Positions 55,735 to 64,000 of a stretch of 64,000 nucleotides of DNA are shown here, piece after piece (position 1 is the stretch's first letter; each line of letters begins with the position of its first letter). The notes beneath the pieces were generated by a model. The model was not told where the DNA came from, did no database searches, and saw only the letters and a list, made by a program, of their open reading frames with translations. Made by a program: the position numbers and the translations under genes. Origin of the DNA: Bin87 sp963668585 (GTDB taxonomy: Bacteria > Chloroflexota > Dehalococcoidia > Lucifugimonadales > UBA3495); contig OY764869.1 in NCBI GenBank assembly GCA_963668585.1, positions 1,550,001-1,614,000 on the forward strand. Direction: 5' to 3'.

Positions 55735-58011
55735 ATGGCAGGAGCGCTGGAACACATTCGGGTAATTGACTTTGGGCAGTACATTTCGGGGCCCCTGGCA
55801 GGAATGCTGCTGGCGGATCAGGGCGCCGACGTGGTGCGGATTGACCCTCCCGGCGGGCCCCGTTGGCAGACGCCGGCCAACTCCACATGGAACCGGGGCA
55901 AGCGGAGCATAACCCTGGACCTCAAGCGGGCGGATGACTCGGCCATCGCTCGGTCCCTCATCGAGAGCGCCGATGTGGTGCTGGAGAACTTCCGGCCCGG
56001 GACCATGGATCGGCTGGGGCTGGGACCCGAGGAGATGACGCGAGCCAATCCGCGCCTGATTTACTGCTCCATCCCGGGATTCGCGTCGGACGATCCCAGG
56101 GCCGCCATGCCGGCTTACGAAGGAGTTGTGGGCGCAGCGGCGGCCAGTTACCGACCGCCCAACCCCGATAGCCCCCGTCCGGTGTACACGGCCATTCCCA
56201 TCGCCTCGGTTTATGGCGCGTTCCAGTCGGCGGTGGCCATCGTCGTCGCTCTGAATACCAGGGAGCGCGATGGAGTGGGGCAACGAATAGAAGTGCCGCT
56301 TTTTGACAGCATGTTCCAGTCCATCGGGCGTTTTGGGGTGCGGGTGCACAACGCTCCGCAGACCATTCCCACGCTGCAGGAGTTGTGGGGCGGCATCTTC
56401 AAGTGCAGCGACGGCCAGTACGTGCGATTCGGCGGCCCCGGCAACAATAACTTCCGCCAGTTCGTTGAAGCCGCCGGCATCACCTCGTGGGACGACGAAG
56501 GGCTCACCGACTTCGACCGCCCCCTGGATGGGGCAGGATTTCACGCCGAGGCCCAGCGGCGGATTGAAGATCTGTTCCTGACGCGCACCGCGCAGGAATG
56601 GGAAGACCTTATCGCCGAGGCGGGCAGCGAGGGCGCGGTGTGCCGCACCAGCGCCGAGTGGTTTGACCATCCCCACGCCCGGGCCTCCCAGATGGTGGTG
56701 GAAGTTGAAGACCCCACCTACGGCCAGATGCTGCAGCCGGGAGTCAACGCCCGGATGTCGTTGACCCCGGGCAGCGTGCGCGGCCCGGCGCCCACTCCCG
56801 ACCAGCACCGGTCTGAGATTCTCGCGGAGTTGAAGCCTCGCGCCGCTTCCGAGGCGCCGGCGCACCAGGACACCATGCGCGCCGCTCTTGACGGGGTGAA
56901 GGTGCTGGACCTGTGCATCATCCTGGCCGGCCCCACCATGGGCCGCACGCTGGCCGAGTACGGGGCCAATGTCATCAAGATTGATAACCCAAGGCGCGGC
57001 TCCACCGTGGCCCGGCATAACGACATCAACCGGGGCAAGCGCAGCATCCTGCTCGATTTGCGGTCTGATGAAGGGCGCGACGTCTTCTGGAAGTTGCTGG
57101 AGGACGCCGACGTAGTGGCCCAGAACTATCGGGCCGGCAGCCTGACCAGGCTGGGCCTGGGTTACGATGAGGTGAAAAAGCGCAAGCCCGACATAATCTA
57201 CGCCTCGCTGAACGCGTACGGACACATTGGCCCCTGGGCGGAGCGCCCCGGACATGAGGGGTTTGCCCAGGCCACCGCCGGCATGACCCGTCGCTTCGGT
57301 GGTGATGGTATGCCCGAATCGCAGCCCAACCCGGTGAACGACTACGGCACGGGGTTCATGGGCGCCTACGGGGTGGCCCTGGCCCTGCTGCACCGGCAGC
57401 GAACCGGAGAGGGCCAGCACATAGACTCGGCGCTGGCCTACACCGCCATGACGCTGCAATCGCCCTTCATGCAGCAGTATGCGGGCAAGGAGTGGAACGA
57501 AACCAGCGGACAGGACGCCCTGGGCACCGGCCCGTTGCATCGTGCCTACCAGGCCAGCGACGGCTGGGTGTTTGTTGGAGCCCCGGAGTCGGCCCTGTCA
57601 ACGCTTTCGGGCCTGGAGGGACTGTCCGGAATAGACTCCCTGCGTGGCGATGCGCTGGCGTCGTCGCTGGAAGAACGGTTCCAGGGGCACAGCGTGGCTT
57701 TCTGGGTGGATCGACTGGCCGCCGCCGGCATCGGCGCGCAGCGGGTCGTCACCAACGTCCGGGAGTTGATGACCGACCCCTGGGTGGAGTCCCACGGTCT
57801 CAGCCTCACCCGCGAGCATGACGAGTTGGGGCCGGTGACCACCTGCGGCCCCGCGCCGCGATTATCGCGCACCCCGGTGCGCCCGGGCATACCCGCGCCC
57901 AAGCCGGGAACCCACGCCCGGGAGATTTTGGCAGAACATGGCCTGGAGGGCCGCTACCAGACCCTGCTGGATTCCGGAGTGATACTGACCGATGGCGTGG
58001 CGGCGGGTTAG
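55735..58011 (+). CDS. tandem-domain CaiB/BaiF family III CoA-transferase
   Basis: A 758-residue protein with two family III CoA-transferase domains, starting HIRVIDFGQYISGPLAGMLLADQGADVVRIDPPGG and, near residue 385, GVKVLDLCIILAGPTMGRTLAEYGANVIKID. The catalytic Asp is kept in the second half (Asp536, NDYGTGFMGAYG), whereas the first half has Ser158 in IPIASVYGAF at that position. ATG 55735 is preceded by GGAAGG; a longer frame adds 21 non-conserved residues. It is the third such fusion in the window. The stop codon's last base is the first base of the F1 element that follows. Confidence 0.88.
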   Translation: MAGALEHIRVIDFGQYISGPLAGMLLADQGADVVRIDPPGGPRWQTPANSTWNRGKRSITLDLKRADDSAIARSLIESADVVLENFRPGTMDRLGLGPEEMTRANPRLIYCSIPGFASDDPRAAMPAYEGVVGAAAASYRPPNPDSPRPVYTAIPIASVYGAFQSAVAIVVALNTRERDGVGQRIEVPLFDSMFQSIGRFGVRVHNAPQTIPTLQELWGGIFKCSDGQYVRFGGPGNNNFRQFVEAAGITSWDDEGLTDFDRPLDGAGFHAEAQRRIEDLFLTRTAQEWEDLIAEAGSEGAVCRTSAEWFDHPHARASQMVVEVEDPTYGQMLQPGVNARMSLTPGSVRGPAPTPDQHRSEILAELKPRAASEAPAHQDTMRAALDGVKVLDLCIILAGPTMGRTLAEYGANVIKIDNPRRGSTVARHNDINRGKRSILLDLRSDEGRDVFWKLLEDADVVAQNYRAGSLTRLGLGYDEVKKRKPDIIYASLNAYGHIGPWAERPGHEGFAQATAGMTRRFGGDGMPESQPNPVNDYGTGFMGAYGVALALLHRQRTGEGQHIDSALAYTAMTLQSPFMQQYAGKEWNETSGQDALGTGPLHRAYQASDGWVFVGAPESALSTLSGLEGLSGIDSLRGDALASSLEERFQGHSVAFWVDRLAAAGIGAQRVVTNVRELMTDPWVESHGLSLTREHDELGPVTTCGPAPRLSRTPVRPGIPAPKPGTHAREILAEHGLEGRYQTLLDSGVILTDGVAAG

Positions 58012-58174
58012 GGCCTGTTCACACTTTGAAAACTATGCGTCGTTCCTGCGAAAGGAGGAACCCAGAAAAGTCTCGGCCACGGTATCGTTGGTATCATTTT
58101 GTACTTTCTGGCTTCCCACTGTCGCGGGAATAACGGAAAGTGTCAGGCAAATGACGGGAAGTGTGAACAGGCCC
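58011..58174. repeat. 164-bp element with perfect 16-bp inverted ends (family F1)
   Basis: GGGCCTGTTCACACTT (58011-58026) and AAGTGTGAACAGGCCC (58159-58174) are perfect inverted complements. The interior has no open frame; it contains GGAACCCAGAAAAGTCTCGG, shared with copies at 33880 and, with small differences, 27547. A second inner end-like sequence, GGAAAGTGTCAGGC, precedes the right end. It has the form of a miniature inverted-repeat transposable element. The 184 bases after it, to the DUF3999 stop, contain no recognised gene. Confidence 0.8.
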
Positions 58175-58358
58175 TGGGAAACCTGCCCTAGCGAGGATTT
58201 TGGGCCGGGCCTGCGAACCTGCGGCCCCTGTCATTCCCGGAACGCGCCACCGGCGAAACCGGCAACGGATTACGCATCGCCGCCGCCGATGACGACGCCG
58301 GCGACACCCTCGACATCGCCTTGCCGTCCACGATGCCGCTGGTTCCCGATGCGGTTCT

Positions 58359-59705
58359 CTACTCCTCCGGCGGCCGCAGGCGGCCACCCACCTGGCGGAT
58401 GAGGCTGGCCAGGAACAGGCCCACCAGCAAAGCCGCCACGGCCACCACCAAAGGCAGCAGCCACGGGTAGCGTTCAGTGAAAGGCACGACATCGGACGGA
58501 GGCGGCCGCGCATCGAATGCGGGGTTGGCATCCTGCGGCCCCAACCGGGCCGCCGGCAGGTTCTCGGTGACCAGGTATGGGAACAACCGCTCCAACTCGT
58601 AGGACGGCGCGGATGCCCTGGGGTTCCCATAGTAAAGGCGGTAGGTTTCGCCAGTCGTTGCGTCGAAGATGATCTTGCGGATGAAACCGTCGGCCTGCGC
58701 AGTCTCAACCGGCAGGGGCGGATTGTCCTCGTTGAAGACCGTGATCCGGTAGTAGCGATGCCTCGATTCCGGGAATCTTATCTCCCGGTCATCGCCGACA
58801 ACCCTGGGGGTGTCGAAGTTGTAGATGACCTCACCGGACTGCAGGGGAATCCATGCCATGGAATCATGGCTGCCTTCCAGCGAGACCTGCCGGTAGAAAT
58901 TCCGTTGCGGGATGCCCAGTTGGATTGTGTTGACGGGAAACCCGGGGCTGCCGGCGTCAACCAGCAGGACGGTCCGCTTGAGGTCCGGGTCATCAGCGCG
59001 CCTGACGATGTCCAGGGGCAGTTGGTGGCGGCGTGGCCGGAGTTGCTGGGAAAAGAAAACCGCGGCGCCCTGTACCGCCAGTGGCTCATGTCCCTCGTCA
59101 AAAATGCGGACCCTCAGGAAGCGCGCGCCGCTGGCGGGGTACCTGACGCGAGTGTCGCCGGCGGAAAAGCCGCGCTCCGGTATGGTCAGGTTGAATATCC
59201 TGCCGTCCTCCTCCAGAACGCGCCAGGTTGCGCCGTCGTCGCTGGCGGACACGGAGACGCGGCGTTGGAAGTTTGCGGACGTGGTCTGGACTTCAACCTC
59301 GCTGTGCAGGTCGCCCGCCGACTCGACGTGCAGGATGAACGACGTATGCTCATTGGGGACGTGCCCCAGGTCCTGGATTCTGACCGGCACGGCAGCGCGG
59401 CGCCGGTCGCCCGCTTCGACCAGCAGTTTGTAGGGCGTTTCCCGTTCGCCGGCAGCGTCGGCCACGGTGAGGCGCAGGTCGCCCAGGGAAGGCTGCGTGT
59501 TGGCGTACACCTCCCGGTCCACCTCGACCTCCGCCAACTGCGTGCCGGAGAGATCGATGGGCAGGTTGACGGGCTTGATGAACTGCCAATCGCCATCCGG
59601 CGACTCCCCCCGAACATCCAGCGCGAACAGCACGGCCCCAGCCGCCAACAGGACGGCAGCCGCGATCACCAGCAGTCGGCGCTGGTTTTCAGGCCGTCCG
59701 TCCAA
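58359..59705 (-). CDS. DUF3999-type envelope protein
   Basis: A 448-residue protein with an N-terminal membrane anchor (LLVIAAAVLLAAGAVLFAL) and a C-terminal one (WLLPLVVAVAALLVGLFLASLI). Between them is a long beta-rich extracytoplasmic region containing discoidin-like pieces, e.g. VSVSASDDGATWRVLEEDGRIFNLT and SLEGSHDSMAWIPLQSGEVIYNFDTPR. This layout matches DUF3999, commonly encoded beside DUF2339 proteins. Its ATG lies 17 bases inside the end of the DUF2339 gene, so the two are coupled. Function is unknown; a role in the cell envelope is assumed. Confidence 0.8.
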   Translation of the reverse strand: MDGRPENQRRLLVIAAAVLLAAGAVLFALDVRGESPDGDWQFIKPVNLPIDLSGTQLAEVEVDREVYANTQPSLGDLRLTVADAAGERETPYKLLVEAGDRRRAAVPVRIQDLGHVPNEHTSFILHVESAGDLHSEVEVQTTSANFQRRVSVSASDDGATWRVLEEDGRIFNLTIPERGFSAGDTRVRYPASGARFLRVRIFDEGHEPLAVQGAAVFFSQQLRPRRHQLPLDIVRRADDPDLKRTVLLVDAGSPGFPVNTIQLGIPQRNFYRQVSLEGSHDSMAWIPLQSGEVIYNFDTPRVVGDDREIRFPESRHRYYRITVFNEDNPPLPVETAQADGFIRKIIFDATTGETYRLYYGNPRASAPSYELERLFPYLVTENLPAARLGPQDANPAFDARPPPSDVVPFTERYPWLLPLVVAVAALLVGLFLASLIRQVGGRLRPPEE

Positions 59706-62316
59706 ACAGGAACCCTCTTACGGCCTGACTGTAACGCTGATAGACCAACCCCGTGCCCAGCATGAGGACGCCCAGGGTGACGAACGCGGAGACGCGGTAC
59801 TCCCGTTCCAGCAGGAAAACGTCGAATCCGAAAAGCTTGACCAGCGGCACAGCCAGCAGGGCAATGCCGGCCAGGCGGATGCGGCTGGACTGCCGCGCGA
59901 TGCCCACGCCGATCATCCCCACGGCGTACACCGCCCACAGGACGGTCAGGGAGAGTTGCTGTGCTCCGAAGGTGTCCGTACCCAGGCGGTGGGCGCGCGC
60001 GTCGAAGTAGTTGTACGTCTCCAACGTCAGCCCCCACAAGGCGACACAGTTGGCCACCGCCAGCAACCCCGGAACAACCCAGGCATCAAATCGGTTTCCT
60101 CCATGCCCCTGCCGGCTGAACCTCCAGGCGAGGACGGACAGCAGCGCTACAACCAGCGCGCAGGTCAGGAACTGGAAGTTGAACAGGGGCGTGAACCCCA
60201 GGTGGGCCAACCTGACCAGGATCGTGTCGACGATAACCAACTTCAGAACCGTGAGCCCCAGCAGAGCCAGACCGCCCCATTGCGCCAGCGGCCAGCGCCG
60301 CCACAGCCCGGCCGCCGTCAGCATGAAGCCGTAGATTGACCACAACGCGGTCAGGGACAGCAGTCTGGCGTTTATGCCGCGTTGTGCGGCCAGGTTGCCG
60401 GTTCCAATGTCGGCCGCCAGCGCCCGGCTGTCAAAATAGCTGACCAGTTCCAGGCTAAGCGCGACCACTGTCAGCGCGTTGGCGACGCCCAGCAGCGGCC
60501 AGAGGACGAACTCCTCCCATCGTTCCCGTTGCTCGCGGTAACGATGGTAGAGGAACGCGGCGGCGTACAGAGCGACGACCATGGCCGCCATGATGGGGAA
60601 CCTCTCGTTGATGATGGGAACGAAACTCTCCAGGTCAATCTGCCTGCCGCGCTCCAGCAGGTCGATCACCATCAGATGCCCCAGCCCGATGGCCAGCACG
60701 CCCAGGCCGAAAGCACGCAACTGCCAACGTCCCAGCAAGAAGGCGACGCCCACCAACGCCGCCCCCTCGGCGGCCCAGGCCACGGTGATCCACACGCCCG
60801 TCAGTTGGAGGGGCACGGCGATGGTGAGGAAGACGATCGCTATGGGCAGCGCGAAGATGGCGATTTCCGCCGGAGTGGATGGCCGGCGGATGGCGACGAA
60901 CCCGATCAGCGCGTAAAACAGGGACAGGCCCAGGGCGATCAGGCCGAACCATTCCCGGTAGTCGTCCCAGAGGATGTGACAGGTGAGCGCAAAGAAGGCC
61001 ACCGAGTTGAGGGTCATCAGGCCCAGGTCGGGAATGCCGGGCGCGCGCCGCCACAGCAGATGGAAGAGGCTGGTGGCGGCGGACAGGATGAGGAACATCA
61101 CGGTGAGCGCGGCCTGCGCCAGCACGGGGTCGTAATCGGAGAATCGGCTGGTCCAGAAGAAGAAGACTCCGTAGGTGCCGGCCCAGCCAACCATGTTGAA
61201 CCACCGCCAGTTGCGGAAGGTGGAAATCGCCAGGATGCCCGCGTCAACCACCAGGATATAGACCAGCGCCAACCGGATGTCGGGCAGGTCGGGACCCAAC
61301 AGGGCCGGGGCCAGGAACGCGCCGATGATGCTCAGCAGCGCGACGACGATGGACTCGTAGCGCAGCGCCAGCAGCGCGGCCAGCGCCACCACCAGGGCCA
61401 TGAACAACAGGGCCACGTCGGGACGTATCAACTGGTACAGTCCGAAGGCGGCGTAGATGGACAGGTAGAGGATGACCGCGCCGGCCGCCGTCACGGGCTG
61501 CGCCCAAACGGGTATGCGTCGCTGGGCATACTCCCCGGTCCCCAACAGGGCCAAGCCCAGGGCCACCCCCAGGACGACGCGTCCGGTGTCTCCGATCCAG
61601 TTGTTGTCGAAGGCCAGCTTGAGGAAAAAGCCGATGCCCACGACAAGGGCCACCGCTCCGATGATGGCAAACCAGTTTCGCGCCAACAGTCTTTCCCAGT
61701 CGAAGGACGGGGTGATAGTTGGCCGGACACCGTGATCGCCGTCAGCGGAGTCGACGCTGCCGGCCTCGGCTGGCGGGGCTGTTTGAAGCGTTGGGGCATC
61801 GGCCGGCGTGGAGGCTGCAAGTCCGGGCGCTGCGCCGGCCGTTACCGGTTCAGGGACCCTGGCCGCAGGCGCCGGACGGGTTACCGCGGACGGCGCACGT
61901 TCGGTTGGAGCATCCAGTTGGTCCAGGTGGCGCTGGAGATATAGCAAGCGGCCGGAGGCATCTCGCAGGATGGTGCGCAACTCGTCGATCTCAGACTGCA
62001 GGGCCAGCCGGGACACGGGGTCCGTATCCTGCCCGGATTGTTCGCTGCCCGCGCGGCCGGGCATGGGCAATGCGCTCCCGCAATTGGTGCAGAACGGCGC
62101 AACCTGCAAGTTCGCCGTCGCGCAGAATGGGCAGTTGTTTTCCGGCAAGCCAATTGCTCCAGGGTCGTATTCAGAATCGGATGTTGGGTTGCGGTCGGCA
62201 CGGCGCGGGCCGTCCTGATCCCGGTGGATCAGGCAGCGGTCGAACCCCATCGGGGCGGCTTCGCCACACACGTTGCACTTTGGCCATGGGTTCAAATTCC
62301 GAAGGAAATTGAGCAT
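59689..62316 (-). CDS. DUF2339 polytopic membrane protein with zinc ribbon
   Basis: An 875-residue protein. The N-terminal cytoplasmic part has Cys14, Cys17 and Cys28, and a second ribbon Cys62-x2-Cys65 and Cys76-x2-Cys79 (CPFCATANL, CTNCGSALP). A coiled stretch follows (ALQSEIDELRTILRDASGRLLYLQRHLDQL), then a Pro/Ala-rich linker. From FDWERLLARNWFAIIGAVALVVGIGFFLKLAFDNNWIG onward the chain is almost entirely hydrophobic helices, probably more than twenty. This is the DUF2339 signature. It precedes DUF3999 as in other bacteria. Function unknown. Confidence 0.88.
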   Translation of the reverse strand: MLNFLRNLNPWPKCNVCGEAAPMGFDRCLIHRDQDGPRRADRNPTSDSEYDPGAIGLPENNCPFCATANLQVAPFCTNCGSALPMPGRAGSEQSGQDTDPVSRLALQSEIDELRTILRDASGRLLYLQRHLDQLDAPTERAPSAVTRPAPAARVPEPVTAGAAPGLAASTPADAPTLQTAPPAEAGSVDSADGDHGVRPTITPSFDWERLLARNWFAIIGAVALVVGIGFFLKLAFDNNWIGDTGRVVLGVALGLALLGTGEYAQRRIPVWAQPVTAAGAVILYLSIYAAFGLYQLIRPDVALLFMALVVALAALLALRYESIVVALLSIIGAFLAPALLGPDLPDIRLALVYILVVDAGILAISTFRNWRWFNMVGWAGTYGVFFFWTSRFSDYDPVLAQAALTVMFLILSAATSLFHLLWRRAPGIPDLGLMTLNSVAFFALTCHILWDDYREWFGLIALGLSLFYALIGFVAIRRPSTPAEIAIFALPIAIVFLTIAVPLQLTGVWITVAWAAEGAALVGVAFLLGRWQLRAFGLGVLAIGLGHLMVIDLLERGRQIDLESFVPIINERFPIMAAMVVALYAAAFLYHRYREQRERWEEFVLWPLLGVANALTVVALSLELVSYFDSRALAADIGTGNLAAQRGINARLLSLTALWSIYGFMLTAAGLWRRWPLAQWGGLALLGLTVLKLVIVDTILVRLAHLGFTPLFNFQFLTCALVVALLSVLAWRFSRQGHGGNRFDAWVVPGLLAVANCVALWGLTLETYNYFDARAHRLGTDTFGAQQLSLTVLWAVYAVGMIGVGIARQSSRIRLAGIALLAVPLVKLFGFDVFLLEREYRVSAFVTLGVLMLGTGLVYQRYSQAVRGFLFGRTA

Positions 62317-62370
62317 CCAAGGATTCCCGGGCGTTAGTCAGGAGGGCAGCGCCCTGAGAGCGAGATCCGA

Positions 62371-63738
62371 TCAGTGGCGCTCCAGATCGTCGAGTTCTTC
62401 AATCAGTGAAGACATGGTCTCGGCGTCGGGGTCGTTGGGCCGGGGGCCGTAATGATACCGCTGGAATCCGCCGACGATGCGCGACATGGGCGGGTCCGGC
62501 AACGCCTGATTGGCCTCCCTGCGGTGTTCGTGAGGGGTTTGCCCTTCTCGGCGGGCGAATCCGACGGTGCGGGCCACCTCAAGCATCCGGTGATACACCT
62601 CGCGGGGGTTGGCCGGGATCGGCCGGCGCCGCCGCAGATTGGTCGCCCAATTCACCCATCCGGCGATGGTGTCTGCGATGTCCTGTCCGGCAGCCTGCAG
62701 GGTGAACGTTGATTCACGGGTTTCACCATCGGCATAGGTGTTTCCCGTGAGACGCCGTCGCCGGAACATCCGGAACAGCACCCAACCGGCCAGCGACACT
62801 GCCGCCAGAAACGCCAGCCATTTGATGACAGTCAGGATGACGTTGGGAGGGCCGTCGCCTTCGACTTCGCGCAGGCTCTCGTGGAACTCCTCGATCTGGA
62901 GGCGGGCGAGTTCCAGCCCACTGAGGTCGCCGCCTCCGAAGAGTCCCGACACCCAGTTGCCGATGGCGACCATTCCGGCGGCGAGCAAGCCCAGGAGCAG
63001 CAGAACCGGCCGCAGCGTCCACAGGCCGATGAATCCGATGCCCCGGACGACGGCGCGGGCCACGCCGTCCAGGCCGCCCACCCCGATCGCGCCCAACAAC
63101 AGGGCGAGCAACAGCACCACGCCGACGCTGACGACGATGGCCAATATCCAGGCGCGGCTGATGCGTCCAACGCCGCCATCGACGGCGAAGCGGCTGAAAG
63201 CGAGACCACCCAACCCGATGGCGAAGAAGGTGAGCAGAACGGGCAGGCGGATGATGCGGGCGTCCACCAGCGGGTCTGCGACCACTGCGGCAATGACGAT
63301 GACCACGCCCCTCACGAAGGCGTTTCTGACCACGTCCAGGGTGACGTCGTCGCGGGCGATTGTGGTGCCTCTCCACCACAGGAGCAACATGAAGGTGGCG
63401 CTGATGCCCAGGGCGGCCATGGCGCGCAGGTCTCCGGAAAACACCAGCCCGATGGGGAACCATCCGGCGCCCATGCTGAGACCGGCCAGCACCAGAACGG
63501 AAAGCGCGCTGACGATCAGACCAATGACACCACGAAGGTTCAGGGAAAAGCGAATATTCTGAACGTACCAGGACAACAGGAACGACCAGCCGATGGCCAC
63601 CATGGCGATGCCCAGGGGGATGGCAGCGTCGGGCAGCCGGATGGCGCTGGCCAGCAGGCGAGCGGCGATAAACAGCGCAAAGCCCTCCAGGAAAAGGGTG
63701 ATGCACGTCACCAGTCCACCCCTCACGAAGGTGGTCAT
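62371..63738 (-). CDS. DUF4129 membrane protein
   Basis: A 455-residue protein with about nine hydrophobic helices in the first two thirds, and a cytoplasmic C-terminal DUF4129 domain: PREVYHRMLEVARTVGFARREGQTPHEHRREANQALPD and IVGGFQRYHYG. ATG 63738 overlaps the TGA of the upstream gene (ATGA). DUF4129 proteins accompany MoxR ATPases, DUF58 proteins and transglutaminase-like proteins in envelope-associated operons, and the upstream gene here is a DUF58 candidate, consistent with that arrangement. Confidence 0.85.
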   Translation of the reverse strand: MTTFVRGGLVTCITLFLEGFALFIAARLLASAIRLPDAAIPLGIAMVAIGWSFLLSWYVQNIRFSLNLRGVIGLIVSALSVLVLAGLSMGAGWFPIGLVFSGDLRAMAALGISATFMLLLWWRGTTIARDDVTLDVVRNAFVRGVVIVIAAVVADPLVDARIIRLPVLLTFFAIGLGGLAFSRFAVDGGVGRISRAWILAIVVSVGVVLLLALLLGAIGVGGLDGVARAVVRGIGFIGLWTLRPVLLLLGLLAAGMVAIGNWVSGLFGGGDLSGLELARLQIEEFHESLREVEGDGPPNVILTVIKWLAFLAAVSLAGWVLFRMFRRRRLTGNTYADGETRESTFTLQAAGQDIADTIAGWVNWATNLRRRRPIPANPREVYHRMLEVARTVGFARREGQTPHEHRREANQALPDPPMSRIVGGFQRYHYGPRPNDPDAETMSSLIEELDDLERH

Positions 63739-64000
63739 TGGGGCTGCTCCTCGATGGTTGGAGGATTGGCGTCTTCGTCGAGCCAGTCGTCTCGCCACAT
63801 TTCTTCAAGGCCCGCCAGGGATGGGCCGGCGAGGAACACGGGAACCTCCGGCGGCAGTTGGGCGGCGGCGCGACCGGGTTCCCCGTCGCCGGCGTAGAAG
63901 ATGACCACGCGATGGCCTCGGCGTCTGATTTCCTCGGTTTCCTGCACCACCGCCCGCGAAACCAGGGCGGTTACCACCACGACGGTTGCTCCGGACACCA
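63735..64000 (-). CDS. C-terminal end of a DUF58-like protein, cut by the window
   Basis: Only the last 88 codons are present; the gene continues beyond the right edge. SGATVVVVTALVSRAVVQETEEIRRRGHRVVIFYAGDGEP resembles the strand-helix-strand near the end of von Willebrand-like DUF58 proteins, which are encoded next to MoxR ATPases. Its stop overlaps the start of the DUF4129 gene. The assignment rests on this short piece plus context. Confidence 0.5.
   Translation of the reverse strand, partial: VSGATVVVVTALVSRAVVQETEEIRRRGHRVVIFYAGDGEPGRAAAQLPPEVPVFLAGPSLAGLEEMWRDDWLDEDANPPTIEEQPQ

Overview
This is a 64 kb high-GC bacterial chromosome segment. The gene content resembles uncultured Chloroflexota of the SAR202/Dehalococcoidia kind: three tandem-domain CaiB/BaiF CoA-transferases, many MFS carriers, an FMN hydroxy-acid oxidase relative, a luciferase-like oxidoreductase, thiolase/DUF35 and MaoC pairs, and metallo-beta-lactamase-fold hydrolases. 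This placement is an inference from gene content; no rRNA, tRNA or marker gene is visible to prove it.

Layout. 0-2 kb: an acyl-CoA dehydrogenase, a ferritin-like protein and the broken start of a luciferase-like gene. 2-4 kb: a decayed island with two degenerate type I-E-like CRISPR repeats, a tyrosine-recombinase pseudogene and an IS5-type insertion sequence with a -1 frameshift transposase. 4-11.2 kb: the nitrate-assimilation block, with mobA divergent from nitrate reductase, nirB, nirD and a NarK-type carrier. 11.4-13.6 kb: an IS graveyard (IstB, IS1380 transposase, integrase tail). 14.0-16.4 kb: an inositol-lipid pair, where an inositol-3-phosphate synthase fused to an N-terminal helix-turn-helix domain precedes a CDP-alcohol phosphatidyltransferase. 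The fusion gene has a promoter whose 17-base spacer contains a near-perfect palindrome and which predicts a leaderless mRNA. 16.6-18.9 kb: secreted and lipoprotein genes of unknown role.

18.9-46.9 kb is mostly catabolic. It holds tandem CoA-transferases, MFS carriers, a flavin oxidase relative, two metallo-hydrolases, two MaoC-like hotdog proteins, a cytosine-deaminase-like amidohydrolase, a luciferase-like enzyme, an M28 peptidase lipoprotein, a GMC oxidoreductase, a MidA-type methyltransferase, a cupin, a thiolase/DUF35 pair, a small HAD protein, a VOC protein and an NHL propeller. Together they suggest uptake and CoA-dependent breakdown of diverse organic acids; substrates cannot be read from sequence. 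47.1-51.6 kb is a full-length Lhr-type helicase. 51.7-58 kb holds a hydrolase, a carboxymuconolactone-decarboxylase-like protein, a two-gene TPP decarboxylase, a frameshifted membrane protein and the third tandem CoA-transferase. 58.4-64 kb is a membrane-protein operon (DUF58, DUF4129, DUF2339, DUF3999) running off the right edge.

Intergenic DNA carries three families of short terminal-inverted-repeat elements of about 136-164 bp, some nested or degenerate. The observations I rate highest are the self-regulation architecture of the HTH-inositol phosphate synthase gene, the one-active-half pattern of all three tandem CoA-transferases, the CRISPR relic and the short-element families.
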